Shown: piece by piece, positions 1-7,365 of the stretch
How the letters are laid out: the number at the start of each line of letters is the position of its first letter
Position numbering within the stretch: the stretch's first letter is position 1
Assembly (NCBI GenBank): GCA_047637355.1
Contig: JBLIKA010000053.1
Location: 1-22,294 of the forward strand
Length of the DNA stretch: 22,294 nt
Direction of reading: 5' to 3'
Source: Glaciecola sp047637355
GTDB taxonomy: Bacteria > Pseudomonadota > Gammaproteobacteria > Enterobacterales > Alteromonadaceae
Notes under the pieces: model-generated
Database searches by the model: none
Seen by the model: only the letters and a program-made list of their open reading frames with translations
What the model was told of the DNA's origin: nothing
Translations under genes and position numbers: made by a program

Positions 1-80
1 TGTTTTTAGAAAAATGGAGCGAGAGCCGAAATCTATAAATCGGTGGGTCTACAGCCGTAACTCGATGATATATATAAGAA

Positions 81-157
81 TGGTGGCCCCTCCCTGACTC
101 GAACAGGGGACCTGACGATTATGAGTCGTATGCTCTAACCAACTGAGCTAAGGGGCC
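81..157 (-). tRNA. ileX: tRNA-Ile2 (CAU anticodon, lysidine-modified type)
   Basis: The minus strand folds as a complete 77-nt cloverleaf with an encoded CCA end. The acceptor stem is GGCCCCT/AGGGGCC, the D arm GCTC...GAGC, the anticodon loop CTCATAA (anticodon CAT), and the T arm CCCTG-TTCGAGT-CAGGG. A CAT anticodon fits initiator Met, elongator Met or Ile2. The acceptor stem and the anticodon arm (ACGACTCATAATCGT) resemble E. coli tRNA-Ile2 (ileX). The E. coli elongator Met tRNA instead has a GGCTACG acceptor. C4-G69 and C5-G68 pairs, which I recall as recognition elements for TilS, are present. If correct, C34 is converted to lysidine and the tRNA reads AUA. Automatic annotation may label it tRNA-Met. 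The tRNA call is near certain; the Ile2 identity is a strong inference. Confidence 0.9.
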
Positions 158-266
158 ATATTTTAAAACCTTGCGGTCGCTTTTTCTTTCTGAGAGTACA
201 AACAAGCTATTTTGAATTGGGACTTTCTAGCACCAAAGCCAGTCGTTCATGTGAAAAGCGGCGTGA

Positions 267-295
267 AGTATAAATTTTTTTTTACGTGTTGTCAT
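267..295 (-). promoter_or_regulatory. Sigma-70 promoter for the tRNA, GC-rich discriminator
   Basis: On the minus strand, a -35 box ATGACA (290-295) and a -10 box TATACT (267-272) are separated by exactly 17 bp that include a nine-A run. The -10 is followed by TCACGCCGC, a GC-rich discriminator typical of stringently controlled stable-RNA promoters. Predicted transcription starts near 260, leaving a 5' leader of about 100 nt before the tRNA. This is the main recognisable element in the gene-free stretch 158-474. The rest of that stretch holds an inverted repeat at 371-401 and the ribosome binding site of the next gene. Confidence 0.6.
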
Positions 296-370
296 TAAAC
301 AGGTAAAACTTTTTCAAAAAAAGCCGATATAAATCAAAAGTGGTGGTTATATGTACTATCGTAGGTGTCG

Positions 371-401
371 AGATACGGATAATATACTATCTTACGTATC
401 T
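371..401. repeat. Inverted repeat upstream of the 109-aa ORF
   Basis: AGATACG (371-377) is repeated as its reverse complement CGTATCT (395-401) around a 17-nt spacer. The spacer itself contains GATA...TATC. It lies 74 bp before the ATG at 475. It could be an operator, a promoter-embedded dyad or chance in AT-rich DNA; nothing in the sequence decides between these. Confidence 0.35.
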
Positions 402-474
402 GGGCGTGCATAGAGGTGCCTGTTTTGCTATATTTCTATAAGAGATGCATGCTTTAAATTGTTAGGAGTTGTAA

Positions 475-804
475 ATGTCAGACGTACCATATTTAATTAG
501 CGGTCGTAACACGCTAATACATAAATTAAGAAAGCTGGATTTACTTGTTATAAATGGGCGACGAGATCCAGTGTTACTCGTTATGTACAACGATATTGAA
601 ATCTATGAAGGTAAAATTCCTGAGAATAAATTGGAAGCAAAGCGGATGGATATGGCAAAGGTTGATATTTCTTCTGCGGACAATTTCAGCGATTATCGTC
701 CCCTGCTGTTTATTCAAACGCTAAATAACAAAGAATATAAAATTGACTACAGTAAAGCCGGAACTGATTTCTTTATTACTGTCCATCAAGACAGTACTTT
801 TTAG
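475..804 (+). CDS. Hypothetical protein, 109 aa
   Basis: An ATG at 475 is preceded by a good Shine-Dalgarno (AGGAG, 7 nt upstream), so the ORF is probably translated. I do not recognise the family. The product is soluble with no signal peptide or membrane segment. It has a mixed charged N-terminus (HKLRKLDL), a beta-rich middle (DPVLLVMYNDIEIYEGKI) and an acidic/aromatic C-terminal half. The hydrophobic/charged alternation suggests a small alpha-beta or beta-sandwich domain, but that is inference. It stands 20 bp before the lrgA-like gene on the same strand and may be co-transcribed with it. An inverted repeat lies at 371-401 upstream. Confidence 0.65.
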   Translation: MSDVPYLISGRNTLIHKLRKLDLLVINGRRDPVLLVMYNDIEIYEGKIPENKLEAKRMDMAKVDISSADNFSDYRPLLFIQTLNNKEYKIDYSKAGTDFFITVHQDSTF

Positions 805-824
805 TATTAAGTAGATATTCGAAT

Positions 825-1241
825 ATGATTAAAAGCTCGGTGCGCGGAATATGTGGGTTCGCTATACTGTGTTGTATTTACTTTATCTCGCTATTTTTAT
901 TTCATTACTTTGGTATTCCATTACCCCCTGCGCTTATCGGTATTTTTTTACTCCTTATTTTATTCCTATTGTTACCAAAAGTTCCTGTTGCTATCACTCA
1001 ATCTGCTCGTCCATTGTTAGCTCACATGGGACTATTTTTGCTACCAGCTCTCATTTCAGTGTTGTTGTATGGCGACTTGTTTAAGCAATACTATGTTGCG
1101 CTGATGATTGCAGTTTTACTGAGCACTCTGGTTAGTTTAGGTATTACGTTGTGGTTGAGTCAGCGTATTTTGTCAGGGGTGAAAATATCTAGTCAAATAA
1201 ATCAGTCTATAATAAATGAGTGCAAAAATAATGACGAGTAA
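825..1241 (+). CDS. lrgA: CidA/LrgA family membrane protein
   Basis: A small 138-aa hydrophobic protein with about four transmembrane segments (roughly residues 8-28, 31-51, 64-84 and 88-112). It carries the LrgA/CidA pattern: a short cytoplasmic start, a G-I-P-L-P-P-A-L-I-G turn after helix 1, and the P-L-L-A-H-M-G-L-F-L-L-P-A segment. Family members are described as holin-like proteins involved in murein hydrolase activity, autolysis or small-molecule export, and usually act with an LrgB partner. The partner gene starts 9 bp downstream, so this is a standard two-gene operon. The charged C-terminal tail (NNDE) is cytoplasmic in most predictions. No strong ribosome binding site is seen before the ATG at 825. 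No LysR- or LytTR-type regulator of the pair lies in the window. The symbol is family-level only. Confidence 0.85.
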   Translation: MIKSSVRGICGFAILCCIYFISLFLFHYFGIPLPPALIGIFLLLILFLLLPKVPVAITQSARPLLAHMGLFLLPALISVLLYGDLFKQYYVALMIAVLLSTLVSLGITLWLSQRILSGVKISSQINQSIINECKNNDE

Positions 1242-1250
1242 GACCTACTT

Positions 1251-1982
1251 ATGATGTCGGCATTACAGCAAATTGTAGTTCAGCTTTCACCATTATGGTC
1301 TCAAAATTACGTTTTTATGTTTGCTTGTTTAATTGCAACTTTGGGCGTGTATTTACTGAGTAGAAAGCTGCATTTTTGGCTAAACTATAATCCATTGTTA
1401 CATCCATTAACCATCAGTACCCTTACTATCGGCATTGGCTTACATTTTGCCGAGATAGATGTGATGGCATTCAAACGCGGCATCACACTATTTGAACTGC
1501 TACTAGGGCCAGCAACGGTGGCATTAGCAGTGCCGTTGTACAATCAATTGCCGGTACTTAGACAGCTCGGATTTAGAGTGCTAGCGCCAATACTCATTGG
1601 GGGAAGTTTAGCACCTACTATTGCTTGGCTATCTGTTTATTTATTGGAAACGCCACTACAACTTCAAATGACGATGCTGGTAAAGTCTATTACTACCCCT
1701 TTAGCAATGGGCACTGCAGACCTGATTGGCGGCACACCCGAACTTGCAGCTGTTATCGTGATACTAACCGGTATTGTTGGTGCAACCTTTGGACCTTGGT
1801 TAATTATACTCACCAAAACTGATTCTGAATATGCGCAAGGACTGGCCTTAGGATCCGTAGCTCACGTCATTGGCACATCCAAAGCCTTAAGCATTAGTGA
1901 GACCTGCGGTGCTTTTGCTACTCTAGGTCTTTGTCTCAACGGTATATTTACGGCATTGTTGCTACCTATATTGTTTGCATAG
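1251..1982 (+). CDS. lrgB: LrgB family membrane protein
   Basis: 243 aa, close to the usual LrgB/CidB length, with about seven hydrophobic segments throughout. Family-typical stretches are visible: NPLLHPLTIS near residue 48, a central LLGPATVALAVPLY, KSITTPLAMGTADLIGG, and a C-terminal ALGSVAHVIGTSKAL followed by GAFATLGLCLNGIFTALLLP. LrgB proteins pair with LrgA-type holin-like proteins. In plants and some bacteria the family is linked to glycolate or pyruvate transport, so a transport role is possible. The start could be either of two tandem ATGs (1251 or 1254). It is translated from the same operon as the upstream lrgA-like gene. No convincing terminator is visible in 1983-2160. Confidence 0.88.
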   Translation: MMSALQQIVVQLSPLWSQNYVFMFACLIATLGVYLLSRKLHFWLNYNPLLHPLTISTLTIGIGLHFAEIDVMAFKRGITLFELLLGPATVALAVPLYNQLPVLRQLGFRVLAPILIGGSLAPTIAWLSVYLLETPLQLQMTMLVKSITTPLAMGTADLIGGTPELAAVIVILTGIVGATFGPWLIILTKTDSEYAQGLALGSVAHVIGTSKALSISETCGAFATLGLCLNGIFTALLLPILFA

Positions 1983-2160
1983 CAAGTTGCTGTTAGTGTT
2001 GATGGGATCCCTTTATTAGCCGTTATACACTGTTTCCTCGCTGAGTATTATGCTGGCGATTCTAAAGAATTTTTGTGTTAAGCCGCTATAATGATAAGGC
2101 GTGAGGCTAGTAAACGCCAACTTAATTTTAGCCGTCTTTTAACTTTTACTAGGCCTATAC

Positions 2161-3147
2161 ATGATTTCAGTCCTAATATGTGATGACTCCCTTTTAGCTC
2201 GAAAGCAAGTTGCGAAATGTTTACCGCAAGATTGGGATGTAGCAGTTCATTTTGCTAAAAATGGTGAGGAAGCAGTGGCTGCTCTGGTGAAAGGTAAAGG
2301 ACAGGTTTTGTTGCTCGATCTCAATATGCCTGTTATGGATGGTTATGAAACCTTAAAGGCAATTCAAAAACAGAAATTATTAACAAAAACAATTGTGGTA
2401 TCTGGTGATATTCAACCAGAGGCGAAAGCGAGAGTATTGGCGCTAGGCGCACTCGACTTTATTCAAAAGCCTGTCAGCTCTGTTGAGCTCGTTGCGGTAT
2501 TGCGAAAACATAATGTGCTCGCATTAGCCCAAGAAGTTTTGACTCAAGGGCTCGATGAGGCATTACGTGATTGTTATCAAGAGGTCACGAATGTTGCAAT
2601 GGGACAGGCCGGTGATCACCTGGCCAGAATAATGAATGTTTTCGTTAAACTACCTATTCCAAATGTGAATTTAATTGAAGTTTCTGAATTGCACATGATG
2701 CTGTCAGATATTGAATTACACGAACAGACTTCCGGCGTATGCCAAGGCTTTCTCGGTGACGGAATAAGTGGTGAAGCACTTTGCATCTTGAGTGACTCTA
2801 GCTTTGGCGATGTGGCGAAAATTCTAAATATTCAAGAAGATGTTGATGACCAATTACAACTCGAAATGCTTATGGATGTTGCCAGTATTCTTATAGGCTC
2901 TTGTCTGGCTGGTTTCGCCAAACAGCTTGATATGCAATTTAGACAAGGCCATCCTGTTGTTTTGGGTCAACATCAAAGCGTTGAAGATCTGATTCAAGCG
3001 AATAAAAGTAACTGGCGAAGGACGCTAGCGATAGAATTAAGCTATGGTTTGGAAGGGTACAACGTGCAGTGTGATTTAATATTATTGTTCACTGAAGACT
3101 CGTTAGATACTTTGAATTCAAAATTAGCCCATTTGCTAGAGGATTAA
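2161..3147 (+). CDS. Response regulator with CheC-type phosphatase-like domain
   Basis: 328 aa. Residues 1-118 form a CheY-like receiver: acidic pair D8/D9, phosphoacceptor D53 in LLLDLNMPVMDGYE, switch residue S81, and K103 in the KP motif. Residues about 125-328 resemble CheC/CheX phosphatases. The first site keeps the family pattern D/S-x3-E-x2-N as D137, E141 and N144, followed by VAMGQAGDHLA. The second copy (LMDVASILIGS, residues 237-247) has D239 and S242 where E and N are expected, so it looks inactive. The protein could dephosphorylate a receiver, perhaps its own, but activity is inferred. It has no DNA-binding or GGDEF/EAL output. The next gene starts 3 bp later, suggesting a unit with the PAS protein. 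A perfect TATAAT at 2087-2092 upstream lacks a good -35 box. Confidence 0.85.
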   Translation: MISVLICDDSLLARKQVAKCLPQDWDVAVHFAKNGEEAVAALVKGKGQVLLLDLNMPVMDGYETLKAIQKQKLLTKTIVVSGDIQPEAKARVLALGALDFIQKPVSSVELVAVLRKHNVLALAQEVLTQGLDEALRDCYQEVTNVAMGQAGDHLARIMNVFVKLPIPNVNLIEVSELHMMLSDIELHEQTSGVCQGFLGDGISGEALCILSDSSFGDVAKILNIQEDVDDQLQLEMLMDVASILIGSCLAGFAKQLDMQFRQGHPVVLGQHQSVEDLIQANKSNWRRTLAIELSYGLEGYNVQCDLILLFTEDSLDTLNSKLAHLLED

Positions 3148-3150
3148 ACA

Positions 3151-3633
3151 ATGAGTAACAGTGCGCTTGACGAGATACTCGAATTTCACTGGATGATGGA
3201 CATGTTGCAAACAGTCGATGTGGGCATTGTTGTTCTCAATAGTGATTTTGAAATTAAGGTGTGGAATGGCTTCATGGAAGCACACAGTGGAATGTTGCCA
3301 AGTGACGTGAGAGACAAAACATTGTTTTCACTGTTTCCTGATATTTCTGAAGAATGGTTTAGGCGTAAAGTAAAAGCGGTGTTTGAGCTTCGTATCCGCG
3401 CATTTGTAACATGGGAACAGCGTCCTTATTTATTTAAGTTTAGAAACTTTAGGCCTATCACGGGCACTGAACCTTTTATGTATCAGAATATTTCATTCTC
3501 TGCATTAGTGTCTGCTTCGGGTGAGGTTGAGCATGTTTGTATGATGGTTTATGACGTGACTGACGCAGCAGCTGCTAAAAAGCAACTGCTTGCTTTGCAA
3601 GTCCAACATAATGAAATGCAGCAGAATAATTAG
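3151..3633 (+). CDS. Stand-alone PAS domain protein
   Basis: 160 aa, soluble. Residues about 15-138 form one PAS domain. It opens with MLQTVDVGIVVLNSDFEIKV and the conserved W38-N39 (VWNGFMEAHSG), and ends with a typical last strand and VYDVTD (residues 133-138). A short predicted coiled-coil tail rich in Q, A and K follows (139-160). There is no kinase, GGDEF, methyl-accepting or DNA-binding module, so the protein is a sensor or adaptor without its own output. The start at 3151 has AGAGGA about 7 nt upstream and lies 3 bp after the REC-CheC gene, which points to co-translation and a shared pathway. Whether it binds heme, flavin or a small ligand cannot be read from the sequence. Confidence 0.82.
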   Translation: MSNSALDEILEFHWMMDMLQTVDVGIVVLNSDFEIKVWNGFMEAHSGMLPSDVRDKTLFSLFPDISEEWFRRKVKAVFELRIRAFVTWEQRPYLFKFRNFRPITGTEPFMYQNISFSALVSASGEVEHVCMMVYDVTDAAAAKKQLLALQVQHNEMQQNN

Positions 3634-3758
3634 GATAATACATAGCGTATTTTTGTAAATATTGTTTTGTTGGTCTAATCCTTGCTGTTCTCTTATTACT
3701 ATTTATAACGTAAGTGTCTATTTGTGCTTGCAGGCTCAACCATTTCTGGTATTAAGTG

Positions 3759-5462
3759 ATGAATCAACTTTCTAAATATTTATTTTTATCAATAGCTATC
3801 TGCGCTTTTGCAGGTTGTGGCAGTGATGCAGAGCAGCCTCAAACCCCGAAGGTGTTGGTAAATGCGGGGCAAAATATCGAGGTCAACGAGCAGGTAACTG
3901 TCAGCGTAGATGGTATTGCGACCAGCGCCGCTGGTGGTATCACCTACGCTTGGAGTTCGGTTCCAACCTTAGTCTTTGAGCAGGCTGATGCATCTGCTCA
4001 AGCAGCAACCTCAACAGTCACTGCACCTAGCGTAACCCAGATAACAGACTATGTACTTACGTTAACCGCAATTGATAGCAATGGAACGACGGGAGTCGAC
4101 AATATTACGATGAGTGTTAACCCGGTGAATGCGCTCCCTACAGCGGTAATACTTGCTCCTAGTATCGACCTTTATGAAATAGATAGTTATCCAATAGCAA
4201 CTACAGTAACGCTCGACGCCAGCTTAAGTAGTGACAGCGACCCGCAAACCTCGAATACACCAATATCTGCCTATCTTTGGCAACAAATTGCCGGACCTGA
4301 TGTGTTAGCTGAAAGTATTTTAACATCAGCTAATTTAATTTTTCAAACCCCTATACTTGCCCAACCTATCGACATTACTATCCGCTTGCAGGTGACCGAT
4401 CAAGAGGGAGCAATCTCAAGCGTAGATAAAACGCTTCGATTATTGAGTGAGTCTGAAACTATTCCGGAGTTGTCTATTGGGCCAGTTCAAACTGTTTTTT
4501 CTGGTGAGCTATTATCATTGAGCGGCCAAGCTTCAAGCACAGCGAGCGGCGCTGAGCCATTTTCAGCACTTTGGTCGTCAGACTCTCTGTTAGCGCCCAT
4601 TATTGGTGATGCTAATTCAATGAAAACGTTTAGTATTGCTCCGTTGGTTTATCAGCAAACAGAAATTGTTTATCAACTTTCCATCACAGATAGGTACGGG
4701 AATCAGCGGAGTAAAATGCAGACATTGTTGGTTGAACCACAAACGCAGACTACTCTCAACGATACAGGCGTTAGCTTAAACGCTAGCAATAATGACAATC
4801 TTGTTGCTTATCAAGGAGAATTTGCTGGTCAGGATGCCCACAATGGATACGATCGTATGGCTAGCAGTGGTTTTTCAGATAAAGCAGGTAGGGGAGAGCT
4901 TGGATTCGATTTTACGCGTTTAAATCAAAATGGGGATGAGGTTGACCAAAACACAATAGATTGGAGTTGCGTTCGCGACAATATCACGGGATTGATTTGG
5001 GAAAATAAGACTGATGTTACCGATGATTTACATGCTGTTGAGCAGATTTTCACCTGGTATTCATTGGCTGAAAACGGAGGGTTTGCAGGTGACGTAAATA
5101 TGGGTAGTAGTGCTTGTAATCTTTCCTCCGGTAATTGCAATACGCAGGCATTTGTAGATGCCGTAAATGCACAAGGTCTGTGTGGTTTTTTTGATTGGAG
5201 GCTACCCAGTCATAGTGAACTTTTGTCGCTTGTTCATTTTGGTAAGTTACAACCCCCATTAATTGAAAACGAATACTTTCCTGATATGGGTACAACGAGC
5301 CTTGACTCTCCTCTGTGGTATTGGACCTTTATGCCTAATGTTGATGGTGTCAATGAGAGTGGCTCTCAGAGCGCATGGGCAATTGATTTTGAGTCTGGGG
5401 TTGACAACTTTATTAATAAATCAACGCAAGCGCGTATCAAGTTAGTGAGGGCTGGGAGATGA
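3759..5462 (+). CDS. Lipoprotein with Ig/PKD-like repeats and DUF1566 (Lcl C-terminal) domain
   Basis: 567 aa from the ATG at 3759; a GTG at 3756 would add one Met. An N-terminal signal with a lipobox-like F-A-G-C puts the lipidated cysteine at residue 20. There is no Asp at +2, so outer-membrane sorting is likely. Residues about 27-325 hold three Ig/PKD-like beta repeats, each with an SADLSS/AYLWQQ- or AWSS-type core and a 'TLTAID', 'RLQVTD' or 'QLSITD' closing strand. Residues about 335-567 form a DUF1566/Lcl C-terminal domain, with GLIWE at 411-415 and DWRLP at 479-483. In Legionella Lcl this domain mediates adhesion, so a cell-surface binding or structural role is plausible but unproven. 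Its stop overlaps the next gene by 4 nt (ATGA). Confidence 0.85.
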   Translation: MNQLSKYLFLSIAICAFAGCGSDAEQPQTPKVLVNAGQNIEVNEQVTVSVDGIATSAAGGITYAWSSVPTLVFEQADASAQAATSTVTAPSVTQITDYVLTLTAIDSNGTTGVDNITMSVNPVNALPTAVILAPSIDLYEIDSYPIATTVTLDASLSSDSDPQTSNTPISAYLWQQIAGPDVLAESILTSANLIFQTPILAQPIDITIRLQVTDQEGAISSVDKTLRLLSESETIPELSIGPVQTVFSGELLSLSGQASSTASGAEPFSALWSSDSLLAPIIGDANSMKTFSIAPLVYQQTEIVYQLSITDRYGNQRSKMQTLLVEPQTQTTLNDTGVSLNASNNDNLVAYQGEFAGQDAHNGYDRMASSGFSDKAGRGELGFDFTRLNQNGDEVDQNTIDWSCVRDNITGLIWENKTDVTDDLHAVEQIFTWYSLAENGGFAGDVNMGSSACNLSSGNCNTQAFVDAVNAQGLCGFFDWRLPSHSELLSLVHFGKLQPPLIENEYFPDMGTTSLDSPLWYWTFMPNVDGVNESGSQSAWAIDFESGVDNFINKSTQARIKLVRAGR

Positions 5463-6004
5463 CTAAGAACGCGATACTCAATACCGCAGTAATTTGTTTT
5501 TTTCTCGGGTTTGTCAATATGGTGAATGCAGAGCAATTCTGTCTGTCTACAGCGCCTGTTAGCGCACCGGAAGAAGAATTCCTGAAGTTCGATAATGGGC
5601 AAGTAATGCATTTAAGCACCAATTTAATGTGGATGAGTTGCGCGATAGGACAAACTTGGAACGGCGAAAGCTGCACCGGGGAAGCTGAACCCTATACTTG
5701 GAAACAGGCTTTAGAGTTGAGTGTTGGCTATGAATTTAATCTTTCTAGTAATTGGCGTTTGCCAAACATTAAAGAACTGAGCTCTATCACAGAGCGATCA
5801 TGTGCCAGACCTTCTATTAATATTGAATTGTTTCCAGCCACGCCTCCAGATGATTTTTGGACTTCCACACCATCTATGAATGATGCTGAACGCGCTTGGG
5901 TTGTGGCATTTTTTAATAGTAGTAATTCTATTAAAGAGAAAAACAGAACTGTATTTGTTCGGTTAGTGCGAACTGCTTTACCTGCGGAACGGGCGGTAGA
6001 ATAG
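5459..6004 (+). CDS. Secreted DUF1566 (Lcl C-terminal) domain protein
   Basis: 181 aa. A Sec signal peptide (residues 1-24, ending VNA before EQF) is followed by a single DUF1566-type domain. It carries the family landmarks NLMWMSCAIGQTW, the Y-T-W-K-Q-A segment, NWRLPNIKELSSI and a C-terminal FVRLVR. Several cysteines in the mature part could form disulfides. It lacks the Ig-like repeats of its upstream neighbour, so it looks like a minimal version of the same domain. The start codon overlaps the upstream stop (ATGA), giving translational coupling and suggesting that the two exported proteins work together. A Rho-independent hairpin follows at once (6006-6031). Confidence 0.83.
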   Translation: MTKNAILNTAVICFFLGFVNMVNAEQFCLSTAPVSAPEEEFLKFDNGQVMHLSTNLMWMSCAIGQTWNGESCTGEAEPYTWKQALELSVGYEFNLSSNWRLPNIKELSSITERSCARPSINIELFPATPPDDFWTSTPSMNDAERAWVVAFFNSSNSIKEKNRTVFVRLVRTALPAERAVE

Positions 6005-6005
6005 A

Positions 6006-6031
6006 GGCAAACCTGTTTGCCCTTAGTTTTT
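6006..6031 (+). terminator. Rho-independent terminator after the DUF1566 pair
   Basis: GGCAAA-CCTG-TTTGCC (6006-6021), a 6-bp stem with a tetraloop, is followed by CTTAGTTTTT. It begins 2 nt after the stop codon of the upstream gene. hemW converges from the other side and shares the short gap 6005-6078. Confidence 0.7.
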
Positions 6032-6078
6032 ATACAAAGGAGACTTTGAGTTATTCAGTAGGCAGTCTATTGAATAAT

Positions 6079-7365
6079 TTATACAAACAAGTCTAGTAAA
6101 TTATTTAGGTAACGCTTGCCCGTCTCAGTAAGCTGCCACGCTTGTTCATTACTTGTAATAAGCTTCAGAGTCTTAGCTTTTTCCAAGTGTTGTAATTCGC
6201 TTTTGATTAATTCTCGCCCTGTCGTTTTTGCAAATTGCGATTTAGGGCAAGCTTCCATAATCCGAAATCGATTCATAAAAAACTCGAATGCAAACTCGGC
6301 ACTTTCAACCTGCGTTATTTTATCCATATAAGCGCGAGTGAAATCCATATAGCCTTTTGGATGCTTTACCTTAACCGTGCGAATAATGCGCAATGCAGAT
6401 GATTTTTCTGGTGTAGCATGTGAACCGAGAAGAACTGTTTCTACTTTTGTCGATACCTGATTTTGAGGTATACTTATTTTCCCATGTGCGCCACAACCAA
6501 TGCCAAGATAGTCTCCATATCGCCAATAGTTAAGATTATGCTGACACTGTTGACCTTTTTTTGCGTAGGCTGATATTTCATATTGTTCATAGCCCGCTTC
6601 CGTCAATACCTGATGGCCACGCTCTTGAATTTCCCACAAAATATCATCGTCGGGTAATGTCGGCGGTTTTGAATGAAACGCGGTATTAGGTTCAATAGTG
6701 AGCTGATACCATGATAAGTGAGGCGGCGCTAGTGCAATGGCTTTTTCTAAATCCAGCATGGCATCGTCAATACTTTGGTTTGGTAATCCATGCATTAAGT
6801 CCAAGTTGAAACTACGTAATGCTAAGCGTTTTGCTAGTTGCACAGCGGCGCTAGCTTGCGTCGAATCGTGGATGCGACCGAGTGCTTTCAAATGTCGTTC
6901 ATCAAAACTTTGAACACCAATCGAAATACGGTTGATTCCGGCTTTTTCAAAACCAATAAATTTTTCGGCTTCAACCGTGCCTGGGTTTGCCTCCATTGTA
7001 ATTTCAGCATTGGCGGCTAATGGAATTCTTGCTGCAATGCCATCCAATAGTCTTTGCATACCAGCAACGGACAACAAACTAGGTGTGCCACCGCCAATAA
7101 AAATACTGGATACTTCACGTAACTCTCCTTTAATGGTAACCAGTGGCAAGTCTTCGGTTAAGTCGTCTAATACGTGGCTAATATATTCAGACTCCGGCAA
7201 ACCACCTTTCAAATTATGTGAATTGAAATCGCAGTACGGGCACTTTTGGACACACCAAGGAATGTGCACATATAAGCTCAGGGGAGGCAAGCTTGTGAGA
7301 TTAACGTGATGACTTAACTCAGCACCAAGAGTTGCGGTTGGTGTGCTAGAATTGCCTTCGCTCAA
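6079..7365 (-). CDS. hemW: Radical SAM heme chaperone HemW
   Basis: 428 aa. The radical-SAM cluster motif is C38-x3-C42-x2-C45 (PWCVQKCPYCDF). After the third Cys comes Asp-Phe, not the extra Cys of true HemN coproporphyrinogen oxidase, so this is the HemW (YggW) branch. GGGTPS lies at 90-95 and a HemN C-terminal domain occupies the last third. HemW binds heme and inserts it into respiratory enzymes; many genomes mislabel it as oxygen-independent coproporphyrinogen III oxidase. The protein is longer than E. coli HemW (378 aa), with about 25 extra low-complexity residues before the LYVHIPWC core. No later Met precedes that core, so the start is kept. The ATG overlaps the rdgB stop by 4 nt, the usual rdgB-hemW arrangement. 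Confidence 0.93.
   Translation of the reverse strand: MSEGNSSTPTATLGAELSHHVNLTSLPPLSLYVHIPWCVQKCPYCDFNSHNLKGGLPESEYISHVLDDLTEDLPLVTIKGELREVSSIFIGGGTPSLLSVAGMQRLLDGIAARIPLAANAEITMEANPGTVEAEKFIGFEKAGINRISIGVQSFDERHLKALGRIHDSTQASAAVQLAKRLALRSFNLDLMHGLPNQSIDDAMLDLEKAIALAPPHLSWYQLTIEPNTAFHSKPPTLPDDDILWEIQERGHQVLTEAGYEQYEISAYAKKGQQCQHNLNYWRYGDYLGIGCGAHGKISIPQNQVSTKVETVLLGSHATPEKSSALRIIRTVKVKHPKGYMDFTRAYMDKITQVESAEFAFEFFMNRFRIMEACPKSQFAKTTGRELIKSELQHLEKAKTLKLITSNEQAWQLTETGKRYLNNLLDLFV

Noticed and set aside
14..30. Sequence that reads GGCTCTCGCTCCA on the minus strand, like a tRNA 3' end
   Set aside because: No T-arm, anticodon arm or acceptor partner can be folded around it.
6052..6076. TTATTCA...TGAATAA inverted repeat between the DUF1566 gene and hemW
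   Set aside because: AT-only stem with a long loop and no T-run in either direction; not a convincing terminator.
6932..7309. 125-aa plus-strand ORF opposite hemW
   Set aside because: Lies wholly antisense to a well-conserved hemW; its protein shows no family features.
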